Of a DNA stretch of 64,000 nucleotides, positions 11,994 through 23,900 are shown in pieces; the first letter of the stretch is position 1; the number at the start of each line of letters is the position of its first letter. A program made the translations under genes and the position numbers. The notes beneath the pieces are model-generated. The model did no database searches. It saw only the letters and a program-made list of their open reading frames with translations, and had not been told where the DNA came from. This DNA comes from Metridium senile (Eukaryota; Cnidaria; Anthozoa; Actiniaria; Metridiidae): positions 13,473,779 through 13,537,778 of the forward strand of contig OX459107.1 in assembly GCA_949775045.1 (NCBI GenBank). Direction: 5' to 3'.

Positions 11994-14900
11994 TGCCTGT
12001 GTCTGTCCAGATGCTGGTATACTGTATCTCACTACAACCATTCTCTTCCACTCTCATAGATCACCTTCATGAAATAACATCATGTGTGTTCCAATATCTG
12101 AAAATGTTACAACAGCAAGAGCCACAAGAATGGGTGTTTAAAGAATGCCAGGTAAAACACCTACTACCTCACCTAAGCATGTTGAAGTTAAAAGCATCCA
12201 TTTGTACCAACAATCTTGGACATAAATAGTTGACACTCGCTGTAAATACTTGATACTATCCATTACACAATCATTTTCTCCCCTCCCTCCCCCACCCCTG
12301 AACAATGTTAATATTCCTGAGAAAGAAACACCAGGGAACGCAACATTGCATTTGGGGGAGGGGGTATCAAAATATGATCGTTCGAGTGATATATTTAGCA
12401 ACAAAAATGCAAACAAATGCTTAGTTTTCAAACAGTGTCAACATTTATGTCCAAGCTTGTAGTCTCCTACACAGATGTTTTTAGTGTGAGATATTCTTCC
12501 TTCCCTCCTCATGGGGAGGGTAGCTTAATCTCATCTTCAATCTATTATTTCTAAAATTATTATGTCAGTTTTTAATTATATTCATGATAATATAAATAAA
12601 TATGTTTTACTATAAAATATGTCCAGAAACTAGCAGGTAAACTTGGATGTATAGGCTGCGTCGTTGTTTGATATAAACGATTGGTAATATGAAATTTGTA
12701 ACACCGTAAAAAATGTAGACTTAACTTTACTGACGTTTTGAGCTTTAGCCCTTAGTCTTTTGCTCGGAAGTCAACATTTTTTATGGTCCGTGTTACAAAT
12801 TTCATGATAATTATTACCTATGTTTTACTCTAATTATTCTCAAACATTGTGTGCTTGTTTGCAATGTTTTTGCAGGCTTTGGCTGAAGTTCAATTTCGAT
12901 TTAAAGACAAAGAAACTCCTAGGAGTTATGTGTCAAATCTTTCCCGTTCTCTACATGTAAGTAAATCTAAACTCAATTATATATATCAAGCTTGAAAGTT
13001 CACTTTGAAGTAGTATTCAAAAACTCATCAATAATTCATAAGCAATTGACCAAAAAACTCATAAGCGTGACAAGTGTTTTAAAACTGATAACATTTCATC
13101 TTGATTTACAAATAAGATTCAAACTTTATTTTTTCTGGAAAAAAAATAGCAGGATGTCCATTTTTCTACACAGAAACATAGAAAATAGGTTGCGTTTTTG
13201 AAGCTGTTCAATAAACTCGCAGAATGTGTTTTATCACAGGTCTAAAACCACTCTCCAGCGCATCATGGTTTTAAATACAATAAAACACTCCTGCTGGTTT
13301 ATTAAACTATACTAAATCTTATAAGCTAGTCTTGATAGACTTAATAACTGTAATAAGGACCCGTCTGTTAATTTAAGACCCAAAGTGTAAGCTAGCATGC
13401 CCAATACATTTCTTGTCAACAATAAGGTCAATCAACAATGCATCTTTGTTTTGTAGGATTATATCATGGATGATGTGTTACAAGGGCAGTATCTGATGAC
13501 AACTTTTGAACCTGATCTTGTTAAAATGTTACTTTCTCGTCTAGTTTCCTCCAAAGTCAGGTAATTTAGAGTGAGAATGATGTTGTTTTGTGTACTTCTA
13601 AGATGTTTTGTTTTAACAGAAGGTTTTTATTTCAGAATTATAATAGTATCCAAAAACTATGAAGGAGTGACAGATCTGACGGAGGAGTGGTATGGTACCC
13701 AGTACTCCATGGAGAAGATTGACAAAGAACAAATACAGGTCTACTGTGTGTTATGTGGTCTTTAATGGTGGTAGTGATGATGTACATGTGTAGATCTACT
13801 GTGTGTTATTGTGGTCTTTAATGGTGGTAGTGATGATGTTGGTTATTGTAATGGCTGTGGTGATGATGACGACGATAGAGATGATGACAAATGATGATGA
13901 TAATAATAAAGAGACTGAGGAAAACGATGGTGATAAAGATGATGATGATGGAGATGATTACAATGATGATGATGGTGTTGATGATGGTGTTGATGATGAT
14001 GATAATGATGCTCAAGGTTGTTGATTAAGATGGGGATGACGATGATGATGATGGAGATGATGATAATAATAATGATACTGATGAAAACAATGGTGATAAA
14101 CTAAAGATGATCATGATGGAAATGATTACAATGATGATGATGGTGTTGATGATGATGATGATGATAGAGATGATGACAATGATGGAGATGGGGACGACGA
14201 TGATGATGATGGAGATGATGATAATAATAATGAGACTGATGAAGACGATGGTGATAAACTAAAGATGGTCATGATGGAGATGATTACAATGATGATGATG
14301 ATAGAGATGATGACAATGATGATGACAATGACAAGGTTGTTGATGATGATGGTGATCTGATGATGATGGAGATGATTACAATGATGATGATAATAATAAT
14401 GACACTGATGAAGACAATGGTGATAAAGATGATGATGGTAGAGATGATAACAATGATGATAATAATAATAATAATGAGACTGATGAAGTCTGACAATGGT
14501 GATAAAAATGGTGATGATGGAGATGATTACAATGATGATGATTGTGTTGTTGATGATGATGATGGGGATGATGATGATAAATTATAATGATGAGGTTGTT
14601 GATGAAGATGATGACAATGATGATAATATCTCTTTCAGATATGGCAAGATGTGTCCCTAAATGGTGCTCTCAAGTTACCTACTAAAAATGAGTTCATTCC
14701 TACTGACTTGAGCATCAGACCAGCACCAACAGATATACCAGATAGTCCATTTCCACAGCTGATAAAGGTAATGATGATGATGATGATGATGACACCTAAT
14801 GATTTAATGGTGATGATGACGATGACACCTAATGATAATAATGATGTTTTAAATGGTGATGATAATGATGATAATGGTGATGATGATACTGATGATACTG

Positions 14901-17900
14901 AATGATGGTGTTAATGGTGATGATAATGGTGATGATGATAGTGACGATACTGATGATGTTAATGATGATGATAATGATGATAATGGTGATGATGATTTGA
15001 TGATAGTGATGATAATTATGATGTTAATGATGATCGTGATAATGATGATGATAATGATAATAATCATGATGATGATGATGATAATGGTAATGATTATAAT
15101 CTGATGATGATAGTGATAATTACTTTCAGTTGATGATAATGATGCTGGTGATGCTGGTGATGATAATAATGGTGATTGTGATGATGATAACCATCTAATG
15201 ATGATAGTGATGATTACTATAATGATAATGATGCTGGTGATGAAAATAATGATAATTATAACAGTTCTGATCAATGATTCATATTCCAGGATAGCTCTTT
15301 ATCTAAAGTCTGGTTCAAACAAGACACAACATTTCTTCTTCCTAAAGCCTGCATGTGTTTTGATATCACAAGGTAACACTTTTTATATTATTTGTATTTT
15401 TTATATCTGGTGGAGGGTTGTGGGTGTTGTAAGGGACTGTGTGTCCCTTTGTATTTTTTATGATAGGTAATATAATGAAATTTGTAGCACCGTAAAAAAT
15501 AGAAATAGAAACGTGCGAGTAGCTAGTATAGGCTGTGTCAGTGTTTGATATAAACGATAGGTAATATATTGAAATTTGTAACATGTTGAATTACCTTTAC
15601 TGAGGTTTTGAGATTTAGCCCAGGTTCATCATATTTTATACCTACAGGTACCTCTTATGTTGAAAAAAACAACAACAACAAATAACTAGCATTCAATCTC
15701 AATGTATCATTAATGGTTGCACTGTTGTAGTAAGTTGTTATATCACTTTTTAATGTCTCAATGTATTTAGCTCGATGGAAACTAGCAAGTAAACTAGTAT
15801 AGGCTGCATCGGTGTTTGATATAAACGATATATACATGTAATGTCAAAAATATAGGTAATATAATGAAATTTGTAATGTCACCATAAAAAATGTTGACTT
15901 ATCTTTACTGACATTTCAACGTTACGAGCTCCAACATCAGTAAGGTTAAGTCAACATTTTTTACGGTATTTAGCTACTAGACACAAGTGTCCTACTAATT
16001 GGGGTGCCTCAGACTCAGACTCACTACCTCTACAATAAATATTTTAGCACACAATTTTCCTCACATTGTCATTGTCTTTTTTGTATATTATGCAATATGA
16101 AGATGTACTGTAAGGTTTCTATGTGTTTGTATTTCAGCCCTCTAGCCTACGTGGACCCATGTCATTGTAATATGTCATCTATATTCCTTAAACTGTTGAA
16201 GGATGAGCTCAATGAGTTTGCATATGATGCTGAAATTGCAGGCATTAGCTACAGCATAGAAAACACTATGTATGGGATGTCTGTAAGTATTCAATAAACT
16301 GTTCAGTCACATTGCTTAATAGAAAGGTTGTCCAAGGTGAAAGGTCATTCCAAGACAGAAAGGAATTATAGACATACACCTATTTTAAAAAAGGTTGTCC
16401 AAGAAGATAGGTCATTCCAAGATGGAAAGGAATTATAGGCATACACCTATTTCAAAAAGGTTGTCCAAGGTGATAGGTCATTCCAAGATGGAAAGGAATT
16501 ATAGGCATACACCTATTTCAAAAAGGTTGTCCAAGAAGATAGGTCATTCCAAAATGGAAAGGAATTATAGGCATACACCTATTTTCAAAAAGGTTGTCCA
16601 AGAAGATAGGTCATTCCAAGAAGATAGGTCATTCCAAGATGGAAAGGAATTATAGGCATACACCTATTTCAAAAAGGTTGTCCAAGGTGATAGGTCATTC
16701 CAAGATGGAAAGGAATTATAGGCATACACCTATTTCAAAAAGGTTGTCCAAGGTGATAGGTCATTCCAAATGGAAAGGAATTATAGGCATACACACTCAT
16801 ATTTCAAAAACTTAGGTTGTCCAGGGTATTTTCAAGAATGAAAGGAATTGTGGACATCCATCTTGACATTTGTTTGTTGTTTCAGTTGAGCGTCGGTGGA
16901 TACAATCATAAGCAAGCTATACTCTTACAAAAGATTCTAGAGAAAATGACCACATTTAATATCGATCCCAAGAGATTTGCTCTTATCAAAGAAAGGGTGA
17001 GTGCATGGATTATTTTATTTTTTTGTATCGCTTCTCCTCTCTTCCCTTTCTCTTCTTTCTCTCATCTTCCATTCTCTTCCCATCTCTACACTTGTCTTTT
17101 CTTCCCTTCTATTCTCTTCCATTCTCTTCCCATCTCTACACTTTTTTTTCGTCCCTTCTATTCTCTTCCATTCTCTTCTTATCTCTACACTTTTTTTTCG
17201 TCCCTTCTATTCTCTTCCATTCTCTTCCCATCTCTACACTTTTCTCTTCCCATCTCTACACTTTTCTTTTCTTCCCTTCTATTCTCTTCCATTCTCTTCC
17301 CATCTCTACACTTTTCTTTTTTTCCCTTCTATTCTCTTCCATTCTATTTCTTTCACTTTTTTCTCTTCTCTTACATTCTCTTCACTCTTATTTTTTCTTC
17401 TGAAGTCCACTACCTTGTCCTTTGTTCTCTTCTTTTCTCTTTACCTTCTTCCTTACGTTTCTTTTGTTCATTCTATTGTTTTGTTTTTAGTATGAATTAG
17501 GTGTTCTCTTGTGTTCTCTTTCCTTTCTTCCTTGTCCTGGTTTTTCTTTTCTTTTGTTCATTCTATTGTTTTGTTTTTAGTATGAATTAGGTGTTCTCTT
17601 GTGTTCTCTTTCCTTTCTTCCTTGTCCTGGTTTTTCTTTTCTTTTGTTCATTCTATTGTTTTGTTTTTAGTATGAATTAGGTGTTCTCTTGTGTTCTCTT
17701 TCCTTTCTTCCTTGTCCTGGTTTTTCTTTTCTTTTGTTCATTCTATTGTTTTGTTCTCAGTATGAATTAGGTCTTCAAAATTTCAAAGCTGAACAGCCCC
17801 ATCAACATGCTTTATATTACACATCATATGTACTAGAGGAACTGGCCTGGCATAAAGATGAACTCATTGAAGCCCTTGAAGGTGAGTCTGTCAGACAAAG

Positions 17901-20900
17901 TAACAAATATTAATAGTATTAATCCATGGCTGCATGTTGTTATCTGGTCAAAACTTCATGCGAATACATGGAAGTAGTGTCATACTCCGGTATACAGGAT
18001 GTTATTTCAGTAATAAAGCATTTTCGTATACCAGTAACCCACTTTTAAAATGCAAACGAGCATATGTATGAAATAGCATGCTAATTAGGTGCACTATTTG
18101 CTTTCATCTTTTTCCTTTAGCCACAAGCCACTGTGGATAACATTCTATTTGATAAAAGTGGTTTCAAGGAAATCTATAAATACTTTTGTTGTCAATCATG
18201 TTTTATTTTGATTATTTAAAGCAGAGAGCGCAACTCACTGAAGAATTTTATAACACGCACACCTCATTAGCATGTTATTTTACACATTATCATTTGTATT
18301 TTAAAAGTGGGTTATACGAAAATGCTCTAATGTAGAGACAATGCCAGTGCTCCTTACTTACTCCGCACCCCTGTGGACCACACCCATGTGTTTGCCCATA
18401 GTGGTGCCTGCTAATAATATTATTTGGGCATGTGTAATATGTTACAATGTTTTTCTGTTGTCAGAGGTCACAATAGAAAAGCTGACCAGTTTTATTCCAT
18501 CACTGCTGAAACACCTACATATTGAGTGTCTTATTCATGGAAATCTCACCAAAGAGGTCTGTATATTAAACACATTTTCTAAGACTGATTATAATATTTG
18601 AGGGGGACATTGGGTGGGGGGGGGGGGGGGGGGGTTAAATCCCACAATACCGCAAAAATTCTTTAAAAATCCTGCATTACCGCAATTTTTTTCGCAAATA
18701 CTGCATACCGCACAACATTTAATTAAAATCAAAGGTCATTAAACGTTTTCCATGTTTTCACCATCCATACGTACCAAAAGAATACAAAAAACAAAAACCG
18801 TTAATTCTAAATCCCGCATTACTGCCAGATTTTGCTTATTTCACCGAAATACCACTTAAAAAAGGATAGATATCTCATAACACAAAATCCTGACGACACT
18901 AAATCCTGCATTACCGCAAAAATATATTCCTTTTACTGCCATATCACATTAAAAATGGCCAATACCGCAAACCCCAATGTCCCCCTCAATATTTGTTTTG
19001 ATCGACTGACGTGAAAGTATGTACTACTACATTGAGTAATACTTGATATTGAATGACACAGGAAGCTCTGACGATTGTCGACACCGTTGAGGGTATGTTT
19101 ACCAAGAACTGCCACACAAAACCTTTACTGCCTTCTCAGCTAAAACGCCATAGAGAAATCCAGCTACCACACAGTAAGTGAGCAACCTCTTTGAAATGAA
19201 AACCAAATGAAAAGCCTAGCTATGAAAACACTATGAAAGGCCTATGAAAAGCCTACGAAAAGCCTATGAAAAGCCTATCAAAAGCCTATCAAAAGTCTAT
19301 GAAAAGCCTATGAAAAGCCTATGAAAAGCCTATGAAAAGCCTATAAAAAGCCTATGAAATCCCTATGAAAAGCCTAGATGAAAAGCCTAGATGAAAAGCT
19401 ATAGATGAAAAGCCTATGAAAAGCCTATGAAAATCCTATGAAATCCCTATGACAAGCCTATAAAAAGCCTAGATGAAAAGCCTATGAAAATCCTATGAAA
19501 TCCCTATGAAAAGCCTATGAAAAGCCTATTAAAAGCCTATGAAAAGCCTATAAAAAGCCTATGAAAAGCCTAGATGAAAAGCCTATGAAAAGCCTAGATG
19601 AAAACCCTATATGAAAGCGGCCCCTATGAAAACCCTATATTAATAATTGTTGTCTTGTTCTTGTTAGATTCTTCACATGTGTTTGAAGCACTGAATGAAG
19701 TCCACAGTAATACAAGTATTGAGATTTATTACCAGGTATTCAGACGGATTATTAACTATAATTGTAACTATATAATATATGTCTTGTAAAGTTTGATATT
19801 AATTAAAGCTATTATTTCTTTCCAGTGTGATCTTCAATCAACCAAGAGTAACATGTTACTAGAAATGTTTTGCCAGGTCATCAGTGAGCCATGCTTTAAT
19901 GAATTAAGAACTAAGGAGCAGTTGGGTTATATTGTATTTAGCGGACCAAGACGAGGCAATGGAGCCCAGGTGAGAACATTGTGACCATTTTACATGGCAT
20001 ATTTTATCATTAAGTACAACATCTGTTCCTTCACTCTGGAACTCCTTACATACTTCTTTTAGAGGCATCTCCAATTATTTTATCACTTTATATTTGATGT
20101 CTTTTTAAATCAAAACTGAAAAGGTAATACCATCTTGTTCAAATTAGCTTTTAAATTATAATAATTATTATGTATTTCAATTTATGTTATTTTCAGCACT
20201 AAAAAGAGCGAAAACACTAGAACTATGAAATATAAACGAAATAGTTTTTCACTAATAGTTTTTATATAAATATAAACAAAATAGTTTTTCACTAATAGTT
20301 TTTATTTAGTGACTATTTAGTTAGTATCACTCAACCAGAAACATCAAATACAAAAGGAAACAATACCTCATTACAACTTTACTTGTCTTTTATAGTAACT
20401 AATAGTCACTAAATAAGAACTATTACACACTAACAAGTTGATTTTGTTTCATGGCTCTAGTGAATAAGCTCTTTATAAGCAAATTATTATTATAATTAGT
20501 AATTATATACAATCCTCTGTCAAAGGCTAGTCCTTTCTGCATGTTTTTTTCTCCTTTCTTGATTACCAGTCTCTCTACGTTCATTTTCTTGAAACAAGAA
20601 GCCCCATAAATAGAAAAGGAGTTACTGTGGAGAAGGCTAACTAAAGGCAATGACTGATGTGGAATTTTTTGGATTCTTTGCAGGGTCTACGGTTTATCAT
20701 TCAGTCAGAAAAAGAACCTTCACACCTTGACCAGCGGGTTGAATTCTTTTTACAGGGATTTGAGGTACTACATGATATCATTATCATCATAGCTGTTATT
20801 ATCATCATCATACTTGTTGTAATCACCATGGTTACGACAGTTATCATTGCTTGAGATATTACTTTTATCATCATCACCATCAGTAATATCATTATTCTCA

Positions 20901-23900
20901 CCAATTATCATTAAGTACTATATACAATATGAGTGGCCGATTGGTATGAGATATGGCGAGTCAAAGACGAGCCACTGTATATCTCATACAGATCGGACAT
21001 GCATATTGTATAGTATGGTACTTATGAAACTCCAACATTAGTTCTTTGATATTTTACTAAAATTGTCAAAAAACAATAATCTGGCCGAGAAAATTCAAGT
21101 TAAAACTTATGCAAATCAGGACGAATCTGTATCAGATATACAACCTCCGTCACGGATGTGAATTCTTTTGTCAAAATTTTACTCATTAATTATTCTTGAA
21201 TTTTATAATTTAAAATAAAAGATTAACGAAAGTATTTATGGACGTCACTGACTTTATTTTAAAGTTTTAATTAAAACGTGTTTGAATATTTATATTTACC
21301 ATAGTAAGAGACTTATATGCTTTGGTTTGAGACCCGACTGCTGTACCGGGAGACAATCCCCTTCTCTTTCCGAAGAGCACAACAGGATCTTTTATATCCA
21401 CCTTATATAGGAAGTTAGAGTGAAGGAAGATGGGACTTTACGTCCTTATCCGAGAAGACAAGGCACATAGAGAGAAAAGTGTCTTGCCCAGGGACACAAC
21501 GTAATCGCCCGAGCCGGGAATCGAACCCAGACTATTAGGACCAGAATTTGATCTCCTGACCACTAGACCATCACGCCTCTCCATAAAACTTGAATATGAA
21601 GTCGGTGACTTTGAAATGTTGTAATATACTTAATCTCTATTTTAAATAAAATTGTTATTAATTAGAATCATCATCATCATCATAATACCATTTTCATGTT
21701 GTTTACAGGAAATCCTCCAGAATATGCCTGCCGAAGAGTTTGCCAGAAATATAGAAGCACTTGCTGTCAAAAGACTTGAAAAACCCAAGAAACTGAAAAC
21801 AGAATCCCTGAAATACTGGTCTGAAATCCTGTCACGGCAGTACAACTTTGATAGAGGTAGTGAGATCAATAGTAATGTTGCTTATTAGTGCATGTCACAT
21901 ATGTCACAATGTGCTTTACAATGGCCTTTTGCAACATGTGTGTGTCACATGACCCTACCCCTTTTAAATCGAGCAGCTGCGTCAAAATAAACATCAGAAA
22001 TGAAAAGAGCACCTCAATATTAGTAAGAAGGCACAGCTTTAATTTAGCTCATAATGTTGAGTATAGGAGAAATGGCATTAAATATAAAATTAAATATTTT
22101 ATAAGGATTTGTATGGAAAATATGCACTGGATGGCAAAGCTTGCCATCCAGTGCAGATTTTCTATACAAATCCTAATAAAATATTGAATTTTAAATTTAA
22201 TGTTATTTCCCTTGTGTTACATTTTATGAGATCAGATTTTGCCTTCTCACTAATGTTGAGGTGCTCTTTTCATTTCTGATGTTCATTTTGACGCAGCTGC
22301 TTGATTTAAAAGGGGTAGGGTCACGTGTTGCAAAAGGCCTATTATTGTAAGATAATTATAAATTTTATCATTATTATGAACATTTTAACATAATTTCTCT
22401 ACTCTAGATAACATTGAAGTAGCATTCCTTAGGACAATGACGAAGGATGATCTCCTAGAGTTTTACCAGGTAAACATAGTCATAATCGTTACTGCCTGCT
22501 GCAACAAAACTCTGACATTTCCCATCAATAATTAATCATGTATAACTGATTGCCGTAGTGAGTAAAATTAACACAGCAGAAAAAAATATTAAGAAACAGT
22601 ACTGTAATGACAATAATATTAACAATTGTTTGTTTGCATTAGTCCCTTTTAGCAGCCAGTGCACCTAGAAGACACAAGCTAGCAGTTCATATATTGCCAA
22701 AAGAAAGTATGTATTTACAAGAGAAAGTATTGATTATGTACTTTTAATGTCATGGTTATCATTCTTAGGCCTCGTCCACACGAATCCGATCCGGCTGAAA
22801 CCGCATAGAAATATTTGCGTCCACATGAATCGGCGTATCCGGAGGATTCAAGTAAAAGTATGCGGTTTTGGTGACCGGATTCACTGGAGTCGTGTGGACG
22901 ATAGGCAGATTCGCATAAAAAAGTATGCAGTTTCAAAGTATCCAGATCCGTGTAGACGGGGTCTTATACGATACATCCATGTACATGTGGACACAATAGC
23001 AATGCATGTCATACTCCACACCATGGAGCCATCACTGCTACTTTAAAAACACTTAGACTACTAACTAAGGGAGCTAGAAATGTTTTCATCTCCCTCCCCT
23101 TTCCTCACACACAGACTTCCTGTAAGCCCTCACTACCACTTTAAACCATCCATGTATGCTTTTCACATATTATTGGTGGCCTAGCATTGAGGGCAGCTGG
23201 CCTTTCACCACTGTGACCTGGGTTTGATTCCCGGCCCGGGTGACAAGTGAATAGAGTTTGTTTGATGTGTTGTTCTCTCCCATGCCAAGAGGGTTTTTCT
23301 CCGGGTTATCCGGTTTTCCTCCCTCCGCAAAAATCAACATGTGAGTTGAGAGTTGAGTGTATAGAGTATTTGAATGTAGTAAGGAGTGTGTATGGAGGAA
23401 TACGGCCATGACTTCTACCATATATACACCTGCTTGCAAGAACGTTGTCATACAAAAAAGAACATTTGTACTTTAGTGGATTATGAATAGATTAAATGTA
23501 CAAAAGAAAGAGTTCTGCTTCAATGATCTTCTTTTGTACTTTTAATTTATTTCTAATCCACTAAACTACAAATGTTCTTTTTTGTATGACAACGTTATTG
23601 CAAGTAGGTGTATATATTTCTACCAAATATTTATTTTATTTATTTATTTGTTTGTTACCATAGTGATATTTTGTTGTCATGGTTTTAGTGTTTGAAAAGA
23701 AAGCAAGTAATGAAGTCAAAGTAGCCAGTGAGGATGTAGTAGATGCCAACCCACATGGGTCTGTGAAGCAGGTCAGTGGAGTTTGTTGATATGGACCATG
23801 TAGTCTTGACGTTATCTACCATCATCATCAACACCACAACCATCATTGTCACCACTATCATTTCCATCATAATCATCATTATTATCATCATCATCACTGC

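Noticed and set aside
11503..12229. Cys/Leu/Ser/Val-rich ORFs of up to 201 codons
   Set aside because: (GTCT)n repeat translation. Only the segments matching IDE exons 11 and 12 at the ends are real coding sequence.
17001..17500. Phe/Ser/Leu-rich ORFs of 132-227 codons
   Set aside because: Pyrimidine-rich minisatellite upstream of IDE exon 20; no homology.
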